Shown: in pieces, positions 44,532 through 52,886 of the stretch
Position numbering within the stretch: the first letter of the stretch is position 1
Layout: the number at the start of each line of letters is the position of its first letter
Assembly: GCF_003626575.1 (NCBI RefSeq)
Contig: NZ_RBDY01000038.1
Coordinates: 1 to 62,136 of the forward strand
Source of the DNA: Streptomyces radicis
GTDB lineage: Bacteria; Actinomycetota; Actinomycetes; Streptomycetales; Streptomycetaceae
DNA length: 62,136 bases
Direction of reading: 5' to 3'
Program-made: the position numbers and the translations under genes
Notes under the pieces: model-generated
Database searches by the model: none
The model's input: only the letters and a program-made list of their open reading frames with translations
What the model was told of the DNA's origin: nothing

Positions 44532-45176
44532 TCACGCCGGCGCGAACCGGTGCACGCGCTCCGGAGTGAGCGCCGCGTGCACCGGCCTGTCGTGCGGCTC
44601 GTGCGGCAGCTCGTCGACCACCTCGTGCCCGTAGACGACGGCGACGAGCGCGGGCCGCGCCTCCGCCTCGGCCAGGCGCGCCAGCGCCCGGTCGTAGCTG
44701 CCGCCGCCCCGCCCCATCCGCACCCCGCGCCGGTCCACGGCGAGCCCCGGCAGCAGCACCACCGCGGCCTCGGTCACCGCCCCCGGGCCGAGCCGCCGCC
44801 CGCTCGGCTGCAACAGCCGGATGCGCCCGGCGTGCTCGGCCTCCACGAGCCGCCCCGCGCCCTCGTACTCCGCCCAGTCCAGGTCGTCGTCGGCGAGAAG
44901 CACCGGAAGCAGGACGCGCACGCCCCGCTCGCGCAGCGCGTTCAACAGCGCGAGCGTGCCCGGCTCACTCCCCACCGAGACATACGCGGCGACCGTGCCG
45001 CCGCCGCCCTCGCCCTCACCCGCGCCCCCACCCATCAACGCGGCCAGCTCGGGCAGTTCGAGGGCGCGCGCCGCCAGCGCCTGGGCCGCCTGCCGCACCT
45101 CGTCGTCCGCCATCGCCGCCCGCACCGCGAGCAGATCCCGCCTGACCGACCGTTTCCATGTCGCGACGTCATCCAC
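44532..45176 (-). CDS. 5-formyltetrahydrofolate cyclo-ligase
   Basis: Folate salvage enzyme (214 residues) that converts 5-formyl-THF to methenyl-THF with ATP. The C-terminal motif is GVRMGRGGGSYDRALARL, preceded by VLLPGLAVDRRGVRMG. The GTG at 45176 gives the usual N-terminus (VDDVATWKRSVRRDLLAVR); GGAGCGG lies upstream. It is divergent from galU, the same arrangement as mycobacterial Rv0992c-galU. It is convergent with the acylase gene, separated by one base. Confidence 0.9.
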   Translation of the reverse strand: MDDVATWKRSVRRDLLAVRAAMADDEVRQAAQALAARALELPELAALMGGGAGEGEGGGGTVAAYVSVGSEPGTLALLNALRERGVRVLLPVLLADDDLDWAEYEGAGRLVEAEHAGRIRLLQPSGRRLGPGAVTEAAVVLLPGLAVDRRGVRMGRGGGSYDRALARLAEAEARPALVAVVYGHEVVDELPHEPHDRPVHAALTPERVHRFAPA

Positions 45177-45304
45177 GTTCCGCGCCCGCTCCCTTCCCGA
45201 TCCCCGGCCCCGATCGCCCGTCCGACCTGGGCCGACGCGCCCGTAACACGGCGCATACCCTGGCTTGCCCGGTGCCCGCACACTAGATGGATAAAGTGAC
45301 CGGC

Positions 45305-46216
45305 ATGACGTCACCACGCCCCCGGATCAGCAAGGCTGTCATTCCCGCCGCCGGGCTCGGCACACGGTTTCTGCCCGCCACGAAGGCCACCCCCAAGGAG
45401 ATGCTGCCGGTCGTCGACCAACCCGCGATCCAGTACGTGGTGGAAGAGGCGACGGCCGCAGGGCTCACCGACGTGCTCATGATCACCGGCCGCAACAAGC
45501 GTCCCGTCGAGGACCACTTCGACCGGAACTACGAGTTGGAGGACGCGCTCCGCCGCAAGGGCGACGAGGAACGCCTCCGCCGCGTCCAGCAGTCCACGGC
45601 CCTGGCCACCATCCACTACGTCCGCCAGGGTGACCCCAAGGGCCTGGGCCACGCCGTGATGTGCGCCGAGCCGCACGTCGGCGACCAGCCGTTCGCCGTC
45701 CTCCTCGGCGACGACCTGATCGACCCCCGCGACCCGCTGCTGACCCGCATGATCGAGGCCCAGGCCGAGCACGGCGGCAGCGTCATCGCGCTCATGGAGG
45801 TCGACCCCTCCCAGATCAACCTCTACGGCGCCGCCTCCGTCGACCCCGTCGCCGACGGTGTCATGCGCGTGACGGGTCTGGTCGAGAAGCCCGACCCCGC
45901 GGACGCCCCGTCGAACCTCGCGATCATCGGCCGCTACGTCCTCGACCCCAGCGTCTTCGAGGTGCTCGACAAGACCCCGCCGGGGCGCGGCGGCGAGATC
46001 CAGCTGACCGACGCGCTCCAGGCCATGGCGAGCGACCCCGCGGCGGGCGCTCCGGTCTACGGTGTGGTCTTCAAGGGCCGCCGCTACGACACCGGCGACC
46101 GCGCCGACTATCTGCGGTCCATCGTCAGGCTGGCCTGTGAACGCCCCGACCTCGGCCCGGAGTTCCGCTCCTGGCTGCGGCAGTACGTCAGCGAGGAGAT
46201 GCCGCACGTTGAATGA
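45305..46216 (+). CDS. galU: UTP-glucose-1-phosphate uridylyltransferase GalU
   Basis: Makes UDP-glucose from UTP and glucose-1-phosphate (303 residues). The nucleotide-binding start AVIPAAGLGTRFLPATKATPKEMLPVVDQPAIQYVVEEA is fully conserved, followed by LLGDDLID and LVEKPDPADAPSNLAIIGRY. I start at the ATG at 45305, where homologues begin; an in-frame ATG at 45287 is the alternative. Neither has a clear ribosome site. First gene of the galU-moeA-moaC-mog-rimJ run; its stop lies inside the moeA start region. Confidence 0.92.
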   Translation: MTSPRPRISKAVIPAAGLGTRFLPATKATPKEMLPVVDQPAIQYVVEEATAAGLTDVLMITGRNKRPVEDHFDRNYELEDALRRKGDEERLRRVQQSTALATIHYVRQGDPKGLGHAVMCAEPHVGDQPFAVLLGDDLIDPRDPLLTRMIEAQAEHGGSVIALMEVDPSQINLYGAASVDPVADGVMRVTGLVEKPDPADAPSNLAIIGRYVLDPSVFEVLDKTPPGRGGEIQLTDALQAMASDPAAGAPVYGVVFKGRRYDTGDRADYLRSIVRLACERPDLGPEFRSWLRQYVSEEMPHVE

Positions 46217-47474
46217 CACCTGGTCGGTTGAGGAGCACCGCGACGACATCCTCGGGGCCATGCGCCCCCTCGAGCCCATCGAGCTGCCGCTCCTTGACGC
46301 CGCGGGCTGCGTCCTGGTGGACGACGTGGTGGTCACCGCCCCGCTCCCGCCGTTCGACAACAGCTCCATGGACGGCTACGCCGTGCGCACCGCCGACGTC
46401 GAGACGGCCACCGATGAGTACCCCGCGGTGCTCCGCGTCGTCGGCGACATCGCGGCGGGGAGCGACACGTTGCCCACCGTCGGCCCCGGCGAGGCGGCGC
46501 GCATCATGACCGGCGCGCCGATCCCCCCGGGCGCGCAGGCCGTCGTCCCCGTCGAGTGGACCGACGGCGGCACGGGAGGCGGGCCCGCCACCGGCATGAA
46601 CGGGCGGCGCGAGCACGGCCCCGAGGTGCGCGTCCACCGCGGCGCACCGGCCCGCGCCTTCATCAACGGCCGCGGCAGCGACGCGGCCACCGGCGCCATC
46701 GCGCTCACCGCGGGCACGGTCATCGGCCCTCCCCAACTCGGCCTGCTCGCCGCCCTCGGCCACGCCACCGCGCTCGTCCGCCCGCGCCCCCGGGTCGTCG
46801 TCCTCTCGACCGGCAGCGAGCTGACCGCCCCTGGGCGGCCACTCGGCCCAGGCCAGATCCATGATTCGAACGGGTTCATGCTCACCTCGGCCGCCCAGGC
46901 CGCCGGGGCGGTGGCCTACAGGGTCGCGGCCGTCGCCGACGACGCGCCCTCGCTGCGCGCCGCCCTCGACGAGCAGTTGGTGCGCGCCGACCTCGTGGTC
47001 ACCAGCGGCGGCGTGAGCGTCGGCGCGTTCGACGTGGTCAAGGAGGCACTCGCCGGCGAGGTGGACTTCCGCCGGGTGGCCATGCAGCCGGGCAAGCCCC
47101 AGGCGTTCGGCCTGCTCGGCCCCGACCGCGTCCCGCTCCTCGGCCTGCCGGGCAACCCCGTGAGCGCGTACGTCTCGTTCGAGCTGTTCGTGCGCCCGGC
47201 GCTGCGCGCCCTCGCGGGGCACGCGCCCGAGGCGCTCGACCGGCCACGGGTCACCGCGCGCCTGGTGTGCGAGGCGCCGCTGACCTCGCCGCCGGGGCGC
47301 CGCCAGTACCTGCGCGGCACCTACTCCGCCGAGGAGGGCACCGTCGCGCCGGTCGGCGGCTCCGGCTCGTACCTGGTGGCGTCGCTCGCCCGCGCCGACG
47401 CGTTGATCGAGATCCCCGAGGCGGCCACCGCGGCCGAGCCAGGGGCCGTCCTGACGGTGGTGCTGCTGGGCTGA
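46209..47474 (+). CDS. moeA: MoeA/Glp-type molybdopterin molybdenumtransferase
   Basis: MoeA-family protein (421 residues). It inserts molybdate into the adenylated cofactor or, in Corynebacteriales, acts as the gephyrin-like division protein Glp. PPFDNSSMDGYAVR, MTGAPIPPGAQAVVPVE, TGSELTAPG, TSGGVSVGAFDVVKEAL and LPGNPVSAYVSFELFVRP are all present. The TTG start at 46209 overlaps galU by 8 bases and has GAGGAG 10 bases upstream. Because moaC and mog follow, a cofactor role is likely; the downstream GlpR-like gene suggests a division role. The two need not exclude each other. Confidence 0.9.
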   Translation: MNDTWSVEEHRDDILGAMRPLEPIELPLLDAAGCVLVDDVVVTAPLPPFDNSSMDGYAVRTADVETATDEYPAVLRVVGDIAAGSDTLPTVGPGEAARIMTGAPIPPGAQAVVPVEWTDGGTGGGPATGMNGRREHGPEVRVHRGAPARAFINGRGSDAATGAIALTAGTVIGPPQLGLLAALGHATALVRPRPRVVVLSTGSELTAPGRPLGPGQIHDSNGFMLTSAAQAAGAVAYRVAAVADDAPSLRAALDEQLVRADLVVTSGGVSVGAFDVVKEALAGEVDFRRVAMQPGKPQAFGLLGPDRVPLLGLPGNPVSAYVSFELFVRPALRALAGHAPEALDRPRVTARLVCEAPLTSPPGRRQYLRGTYSAEEGTVAPVGGSGSYLVASLARADALIEIPEAATAAEPGAVLTVVLLG

Positions 47475-47496
47475 GCGAGGGGTACCGTTACTGCTC

Positions 47497-47979
47497 ATGA
47501 GCAGCACCCCGCACCTCACACATCTCGACGACTCCGGCGCCGCCCGGATGGTCGATGTGTCGGGCAAGGACATCACCGCCCGCACCGCGAGAGCCACCGG
47601 CCGGGTCCTGGTCGCCCCCCGCGTGGTCGCGCTGCTGCGCGGCGAGGGGCTGCCCAAGGGCGACGTGCTCGCGACCGCGCGCATCGCCGGGATCATGGGC
47701 GCCAAGCGGACGCCCGAGCTGGTCCCGCTCTGCCACCCCCTGGAGATCACCGGCGTCACGGTGGACCTGAACGTCGCCGACGACGCCGTCGAGATCGCCG
47801 CGACGGTGCGGACCACCGGGCGCACCGGGGTCGAGATGGAGGCGCTGACGGCGGTCGGCGTGGCCGCGTTGACGGTCGTGGACATGGTGAAGGCGGTCGA
47901 CAAGGCCGCCGTCATCACGGAGGTGCGGGTCGAGGAGAAGTCGGGCGGCAGGTCGGGGGACTGGAGCCGTTCCTCATGA
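47497..47979 (+). CDS. moaC: Cyclic pyranopterin monophosphate synthase MoaC
   Basis: Molybdenum cofactor enzyme (160 residues) that closes the cyclic pyranopterin. HLDDSGAARMVDVSGKDITARTA, AGIMGAKRTPELVPLCHPLEITGV (active-site Lys and His region), and TGVEMEALTAVGVAALTVVDMVKAVDK are characteristic. The ATG is 22 bases after moeA; the stop overlaps mog by four bases. Confidence 0.95.
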   Translation: MSSTPHLTHLDDSGAARMVDVSGKDITARTARATGRVLVAPRVVALLRGEGLPKGDVLATARIAGIMGAKRTPELVPLCHPLEITGVTVDLNVADDAVEIAATVRTTGRTGVEMEALTAVGVAALTVVDMVKAVDKAAVITEVRVEEKSGGRSGDWSRSS

Positions 47980-48467
47980 GCGGCCCTCCCCCGTACCGCG
48001 GCCTGGCGATCACCGCGTCCAACCGAGCCTCGTCGGGCGTCTACGCCGACACCACGGGGCCTCTTCTCGTCGCCGCGCTCGGGGAGTTGGGCTTCGCGGC
48101 CGACGGGCCGCGCGTGGTCCCCGACGGCGAGCCCGTCGAGAAGGCGCTGCGCGCGGCGCTCCAGGAGGGCTACGACGTGGTGCTGACCACCGGCGGCACC
48201 GGCATCTCGCCGACCGACCGCACGCCCGAGATGACGCGCCGCGTCCTGGACTTCGAGATCCCGGGCATCGCCGAGGCGATCCGCGCGGCGGGCCTGGCCA
48301 AGGTGCCGACGGCCGCCCTCTCACGGGGACTCGCCGGGGTCGCCGGCCGCACCCTGATCGTCAACCTGCCGGGCTCCACCGGCGGCGTGAAGGACGGCCT
48401 CGCGGTGCTGCGCCCGCTCCTGCGGCACGCCGTTGACCAGATGAACGGCGGCGATCACCGGCCGTGA
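47976..48467 (+). CDS. mog: Molybdopterin adenylyltransferase MogA/MoaB
   Basis: Adenylates molybdopterin (163 residues) before MoeA inserts molybdate. The motifs are VVLTTGGTGISPTDRTPEMTRRVL and NLPGSTGGVKDGLAVLRPLL, with SRGLAGVAGRTLIVNLPG before. Coupled at both ends: its ATG overlaps moaC and its stop overlaps the rimJ-like GTG. Confidence 0.93.
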   Translation: MSGPPPYRGLAITASNRASSGVYADTTGPLLVAALGELGFAADGPRVVPDGEPVEKALRAALQEGYDVVLTTGGTGISPTDRTPEMTRRVLDFEIPGIAEAIRAAGLAKVPTAALSRGLAGVAGRTLIVNLPGSTGGVKDGLAVLRPLLRHAVDQMNGGDHRP

Positions 48468-49084
48468 ACGCGCACCCGTGGTCCGTGGAGCTGGGGTACG
48501 GCGAGGTCACGCTCCGCCCCATCAGGCAGCGCGACCACCGCGCCTGGCGCGAGGTCAACCAGCGCAATCGCGACTGGCTGCGCCCCTGGGAGGCCACCAT
48601 CCCCCCGCCGCCCGCCGGTCATCTGGCGGCGCGCAGGCCGACGTTCCGGCAGATGGTGCGGCACCTGCGGGGCGAGGCGCAGGCGGGCCGGATGCTGCCG
48701 TTCGTGGTGGAGCACCGGGGGCGCCTGGTGGGGCAGTTGACGGTGGCGGGGATCACCTGGGGCTCGATGTGCTCGGCGCACATCGGATACTGGGTCGACC
48801 GCGCGGTGGCCGGGCGCGGCCTGATCCCGACGGCGGTGGCGCTGGCGACGGACCACTGTTTCGGCGCCCTCGGGCTGCACCGCGTGGAGATCTGCATTCG
48901 CCCGGAGAACGGCCCGAGCCGCCGCGTCGTGGAGAAACTGGGATTCCGTGAAGAGGGTGTGCGCCCGCGTTATCTCCATATCGACGGCGCGTGGCGCGAC
49001 CACCTCGTCTTCGCGCTGACGGCGGAGGAGGTCCCGCAGGGGCTGCTGGCCCGCTGGGTCAGGGACAACGCCGCCCAGAAATAA
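48464..49084 (+). CDS. rimJ: RimJ/RimL-type N-acetyltransferase
   Basis: GNAT enzyme (206 residues). LRPIRQRDHRAWREVNQRNRDWLRPWEATIP starts the RimJ type, HIGYWVDRAVAGRGLIPTAVALATDHCF is the acetyl-CoA loop, and VEICIRPENGPSRRVVEKLGFREEG the C-terminal motif. The name follows family and synteny with Rv0995; the target, ribosomal or other, is unknown. GTG start overlaps the mog stop. The 117 bases after it are unusually AT-rich. Confidence 0.85.
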   Translation: MNAHPWSVELGYGEVTLRPIRQRDHRAWREVNQRNRDWLRPWEATIPPPPAGHLAARRPTFRQMVRHLRGEAQAGRMLPFVVEHRGRLVGQLTVAGITWGSMCSAHIGYWVDRAVAGRGLIPTAVALATDHCFGALGLHRVEICIRPENGPSRRVVEKLGFREEGVRPRYLHIDGAWRDHLVFALTAEEVPQGLLARWVRDNAAQK

Positions 49085-49201
49085 AATGCGTGTTCGATTT
49101 TAGATAACAATACGAAGAAATACCCGGGATGACGGCCTGATCGTGCGACACACCGCCCAATTTGGCAGATGGACTCACGCGGATCCCTCTACGGTGTCAG
49201 C

Positions 49202-50134
49202 GTGAGCAGCAGTGGCCTCATCTTCGCAGTCATCGTCGGGGCCTGGGCCGCCTATCTCGTGCCGATGTGGCTCCGCCGACAGGACGAGCTCAACGAGGCC
49301 CGCCCGACGGAGCGCTTCAGCACGGCCATCCGCCTGCTGACGCGCGGCAGACGCGCGCAGGAGGCCGAGGCCACCGCCCAGGACGACCTCGACGCGCCCC
49401 GCGACGAGCACGACGACAGCACGCCGGGCGACCCCGGCGTCGACGAGGGCGGGGCCGGGCGGCCGAGCGCCGATGTCCGCGCGTTCGCCAAGCCCGTCAC
49501 CGCGCCGAAGCCCGCCGCCACCCCGAACCTCCGTACCCCGCGCACCAAGGTCCTTGTGCGCCGTCGGCGCACCACCATGGCGCTCCTGCTGGCGTTCACG
49601 CTGGGCGGGATCTTCACACTCTCCACGGGACCCGGCTTCCTGTGGCTCCCCGCGATCCCCGCGGCGCTGCTCATCGCGTACGTGGTGCACGTCCGCCGCC
49701 AGGAGCGCCGCCGCTACGCCGTGGCCCTCGACCGCCGCCGCGCCGAGGAGGCCGCCCGCCGCCTGCGCGAGCGCACACAGAAGAGCGCGTCGGCCGTTCC
49801 TGAGCAGCCATCGGCGCGGATCGTCGAGCAGACCGACCACGCGGAGTGGGTCGACCACGAGCGCCGCCGCGCCCCGGCCGCGGTCACGGAGGAGCCGGAG
49901 AGCTGGGACCCGGCCCCGGTGCCGCTCCCGACATATGTGAGCGCCCCCGTCGCCCCCCGCACCACCCGCGGCGTGGACCTGGACGCCCCGGACACGTGGA
50001 GCGCGGCCCGCTCCACCACCGCGGGCGGCCCCCCCGCCCCGCCCACCCCGCGCGCCGACCCGAAGGCCCCACAGCGCACGCCACTCTTCGACCAGTACGC
50101 CGAGGAGGACCGCCGCAGGGCCGCGGGGGAGTGA
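49202..50134 (+). CDS. GlpR-like membrane protein
   Basis: Membrane protein of 310 residues. Helix 1 is LIFAVIVGAWAAYLVPMWL at about 5-23, followed by RRQDELNEARPTERFSTAIRLL, the conserved start of the actinobacterial family. A second pair of helices is at about 125-160 (TTMALLLAFTLGGIFTL, FLWLPAIPAALLIAYVVHV). The rest is a cytoplasmic Pro/Ala/Arg-rich tail. Position after moeA and rimJ matches Rv0996, whose corynebacterial counterpart GlpR is the membrane receptor of the MoeA-like Glp. The GTG at 49202 gives that start; TACGGT six bases before it suggests a leaderless mRNA. Confidence 0.75.
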   Translation: MSSSGLIFAVIVGAWAAYLVPMWLRRQDELNEARPTERFSTAIRLLTRGRRAQEAEATAQDDLDAPRDEHDDSTPGDPGVDEGGAGRPSADVRAFAKPVTAPKPAATPNLRTPRTKVLVRRRRTTMALLLAFTLGGIFTLSTGPGFLWLPAIPAALLIAYVVHVRRQERRRYAVALDRRRAEEAARRLRERTQKSASAVPEQPSARIVEQTDHAEWVDHERRRAPAAVTEEPESWDPAPVPLPTYVSAPVAPRTTRGVDLDAPDTWSAARSTTAGGPPAPPTPRADPKAPQRTPLFDQYAEEDRRRAAGE

Positions 50135-50189
50135 CGGGAACAGATTTCGGCCCGCGGCGCACCGGGTGCTACAGTTTCGTCAGTCGCAA

Positions 50190-50263
50190 GGGCCTGTAGC
50201 GCAGCCTGGTAGCGCATCTCGTTCGCAACGAGGGGGTCAGGGGTTCAAATCCCCTCAGGTCCA
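50190..50263 (+). tRNA. tRNA-Ala (anticodon CGC)
   Basis: A 74-base cloverleaf. Acceptor GGGCCTG pairs with CAGGTCC and is followed by A. The G3-U70 pair, the alanine identity element, is present. The anticodon loop TTCGCAA gives anticodon CGC. The T-loop is GTTCAAATC. CCA is not encoded. A terminator follows. Confidence 0.95.
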
Positions 50264-50281
50264 CCGCCTGGCACCTTGTGA

Positions 50282-50314
50282 GCCCCCGCTGACTCCGGTC
50301 GGCGGGGGCTTTTG
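50282..50314 (+). terminator. Terminator of tRNA-Ala
   Basis: GCCCCCGC (50282-50289) pairs with GCGGGGGC (50302-50309), then TTTTG. A typical rho-independent terminator. Confidence 0.85.
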
Positions 50315-50464
50315 TGTGGGTGGGGTCAGCCGCCGGTCCCCGGTCCGTTGAGCCGGTCGGACGTTCGCCAGTGCTGCCGCTGCGTCGTCGACGTGCCTGC
50401 CCGGGCCTGCCGCTCGGGGGAAAGGGCGGGAAGGGCTGTGCGGCACCCCGGTAGCGTGGGTGGT

Positions 50465-50719
50465 GTGTCATCACGACTGGTCTGCCCGTGTTGCGGGCAG
50501 GAGTGGCTGCGGTCGTATCGCTTCACGTCCAACGGTGTGTCCTCCTTCCTGCTCTGCGTCGAGTGCGACTCTCTGTGGTGGCTCGAAGACACCGTCGACA
50601 TCGATCGTGCGAAGTCGCTCAACGATGTCGTCGCAGCACATCTGGGAGTCGGCGGGAACCCCTGGAGCGGCCGTGTCTGGGCTGACGTCATCGAGCCCTC
50701 CCCCGACGTCGAGCGTTGA
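50465..50719 (+). CDS. Small protein with two CxxC pairs
   Basis: Hypothetical protein of 84 residues. CPCCG near the N-terminus and CVEC about 28 residues later could hold one zinc ion, as in a short zinc ribbon; between them is YRFTSNGVSSFLL. The rest is acidic. The start is uncertain (GTG at 50465 or 50456) and has no clear ribosome site. Neighbours give no hint of function. Confidence 0.5.
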   Translation: MSSRLVCPCCGQEWLRSYRFTSNGVSSFLLCVECDSLWWLEDTVDIDRAKSLNDVVAAHLGVGGNPWSGRVWADVIEPSPDVER

Positions 50720-50853
50720 CGCCCCCCTGCCCGAGCGGGCCATGCCGTACAGCGGGAAGTACCGCGACCGCCACGGTCCTCGGCCCGCGCGGCGTTGGCC
50801 CCGGGCTGGATGGCTCGGCGGCCGCGTGCGGGGTGTCACTCGGGGCGCGGGCG

Positions 50854-51798
50854 TCAGCCGTGCATCGCCGCTGGTATGAGCTGGCGCAGGAGGGCTTCGA
50901 TGTCGGTCTCCTCGTCGTTGCACAGGAGCGCGACCGTCGTGTCGAGGTGGGGCAGCCAGGCGAGGAAGGACTGGTATCCCGGGTTGTCGCCGGCGTGGAA
51001 GCGTGCCGGGTGGCCGGCGAGTGTGCCGAGGAAGTATCCGTAGCCGCAGCCGCTCGCGGCCATCGCGCCGTCCATGGGCACGTGCGGGGCGATCATCGTC
51101 TCGCGCGAGCGGGTGGTGAGGAGATGCCCGGCGTTGAAGGCGGCGGTGTACAGGGCCAGGTCGTCGACCGTCGACCAGAGGTCGCCGGGCCCCGGTAGGG
51201 CGGCGAACTCCGGCGCGTCCACGCGTCGACCGCGCCGGTAGCCGTGAGCCGCCCCCTCGGACGGGGCCTCGCCGACACTCGTCGACGTCATGCCGAGGGG
51301 CCGCAGGACCCGCTCGGTGAGGAAGTCGGCGTAGCCCTGCCCGCTGACCCGCTCGATGATCCACCCCGTCAGCAGGTACCCGGGCGAGCTGTAGTGCCAG
51401 GTGCTGCCGGGTGTGCCGCGCAGCGGCAGGCTCGAGAACCGGTCGAGGATGTCGCGGGTGTCGCCCGGCCGGTCGACGTCGAAGCCCGGGAGGTCGCTCC
51501 AGTGGCCGATGGCCGAGGTGTGGGTGAGGAGTTGATGCAGGGTCAGCCCGCGCCAGCGCTCGGGGCAGTCGGCCAGCCGCCGGGAGATCGGCTCGTCGAG
51601 GCCGATCTCTCCCTCCTCGACCAGGAGCATCGCCGCCGCGGCGGTGAACTGCTTGCTCACCGAGGCGATCTGGAACCGGGTGTCCGGCGTACACGCCGTC
51701 CCGGTGTCGGCGTTCGCGGCACCGGCGGCGGCCCGCAGGACAGTCGTTCCGCCACGGGTCACCAGAACAACACCGGAAAGGCCGTCAATCGTTTCCAT
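50854..51798 (-). CDS. Beta-lactamase/DD-peptidase-fold serine hydrolase
   Basis: Class C-like serine hydrolase of 314 residues. SxxK is FQIASVSKQFT, the YxN-equivalent is HYSSPGYLLTGWIIE, and LHQLLTHTSAI is the conserved neighbour. The third motif is replaced by FHAGDNPGY. No signal peptide is visible, so it probably acts in the cytosol as an esterase or peptidase. The ATG at 51798 begins METIDGLSGVVLVTRGG, the usual family start; an upstream in-frame codon adds a Pro/Arg-rich stretch only. Confidence 0.85.
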   Translation of the reverse strand: METIDGLSGVVLVTRGGTTVLRAAAGAANADTGTACTPDTRFQIASVSKQFTAAAAMLLVEEGEIGLDEPISRRLADCPERWRGLTLHQLLTHTSAIGHWSDLPGFDVDRPGDTRDILDRFSSLPLRGTPGSTWHYSSPGYLLTGWIIERVSGQGYADFLTERVLRPLGMTSTSVGEAPSEGAAHGYRRGRRVDAPEFAALPGPGDLWSTVDDLALYTAAFNAGHLLTTRSRETMIAPHVPMDGAMAASGCGYGYFLGTLAGHPARFHAGDNPGYQSFLAWLPHLDTTVALLCNDEETDIEALLRQLIPAAMHG

Positions 51799-51914
51799 GC
51801 GGCAACGGTAAGCGGCTCCCACGTGCCGCTGACCCGCCGCGGCGGCGAGGAAAAGCCAAGGGGAGCCGCGCCCGGCTCCTTCTCGCGGGCAACGGTGGAA
51901 CGGAGGTTCACCCG

Positions 51915-52808
51915 TCACAGGCCCGTCGGGAGCCCTGTGAGGTGGGCGCTCTCCTCCCACAGGCGGTCGAGGCGGGCCGGGTCGGTGGTGTGGGGGGCGG
52001 TGGCGACCTGGGCGCGCTTGACGAAGAAGCGGCCGCTCACGTCCTCGACCTCGGGGGAGGTCGCCAGCCAGACGGGGGTGTCGGCTCCGGCCTCCAGGCT
52101 GCCGGAGAAGGGGCGGACCGCGAGGGTCATGAGCCGCAACGTACCCCGCTGGGCGTCAAGGCCGAGCCGCGTGCCCTTGATGATGCCCGGATGAACGCCG
52201 TTGACGGTGATGCGCGTGCCCGCAAGGCGCTCGGCGAGGGCGTAGACGAACATCGCGTTCATGTTCTTGGTCCGGCCGTAGCTGACGAACGGCCGGAAGC
52301 TCGGGATGGGGCCGAGGCCGCGGCCCGTCGTGCACGACAGGTCGTCGAGGTCCACCGGCGCCCTGGTGAGCACGCTCGGCGAGGCTCCCACGACGACGAA
52401 CCTCGCGGGCCGCTCGCCGACCGTCGCGACGAGCGAGCGCAGCAGCAGGTACGGGGCGAGGTGGTTGGTGACCAGGATCCGCTGGAGACCTTCCGAAGTG
52501 ACCTCCGCCACGGGCGCGATGACGGCCGCGTTGCTGATCACGATGGTCGGCGGCTCCTGCTCGTCGAGGCGCTTGGCCAGAGCGCGGACGTCGCTGAGGA
52601 GCGAGAGATCCGCGCGTTCCGTTGTCAGGTCGGCGTGCGGGACGGCGGCGTGGACGCGTTGCCTGGCCTGGTCGAGCCGTTCCTCGCTGCGGCCGACCAT
52701 CACGACGGTCGCGCCGCCCTCCGCGAGGCGGCGGACGATCGCCTCGCCGATGCCGCTGGTCGCGCCCGTGACCACCGCCCGCTGCCGCACGGGGTTCTGC
52801 TGTCGCAT
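51915..52808 (-). CDS. Short-chain dehydrogenase/reductase
   Basis: NAD(P)-binding oxidoreductase of 297 residues. The cofactor motif is TGATSGIGEAIVRRL, the NAA-type motif is ISNAAVIAPV, and the catalytic pair lies in YGRTKNMNAMFVYAL (Tyr-x3-Lys). It belongs to the extended SDR group resembling retinol dehydrogenase-like proteins. It is divergent from the TetR gene, with two operator palindromes between, so it is probably under that repressor. Confidence 0.88.
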   Translation of the reverse strand: MRQQNPVRQRAVVTGATSGIGEAIVRRLAEGGATVVMVGRSEERLDQARQRVHAAVPHADLTTERADLSLLSDVRALAKRLDEQEPPTIVISNAAVIAPVAEVTSEGLQRILVTNHLAPYLLLRSLVATVGERPARFVVVGASPSVLTRAPVDLDDLSCTTGRGLGPIPSFRPFVSYGRTKNMNAMFVYALAERLAGTRITVNGVHPGIIKGTRLGLDAQRGTLRLMTLAVRPFSGSLEAGADTPVWLATSPEVEDVSGRFFVKRAQVATAPHTTDPARLDRLWEESAHLTGLPTGL

Positions 52809-52820
52809 GATCGATGCCTC

Positions 52821-52847
52821 CCTTAGGTTGACGTTGTCAACCTAAGG
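52821..52847. promoter_or_regulatory. Operator palindrome 1 of the SDR/TetR pair
   Basis: CCTTAGGTTGAC and its exact complement GTCAACCTAAGG flank GTT, a 12-bp-arm palindrome. It starts 13 bases upstream of the SDR start. Confidence 0.85.
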
Positions 52848-52852
52848 GAGGA

Positions 52853-52869
52853 GGTTGACAACGTCAACC
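52853..52869. promoter_or_regulatory. Operator palindrome 2 of the SDR/TetR pair
   Basis: GGTTGAC-AAC-GTCAACC, the same core as palindrome 1 in the opposite sense. It lies 18 bases before the TetR start. The two centres are 27 bases apart. Confidence 0.85.
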
Positions 52870-52886
52870 GCGCTTAGCATGGCCTC

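Noticed and set aside
50716..51198. A 160-codon plus-strand frame opposite the beta-lactamase gene
   Set aside because: The opposite strand holds the SxxK and YSS motifs of a complete hydrolase; this frame is antisense and has no domain.
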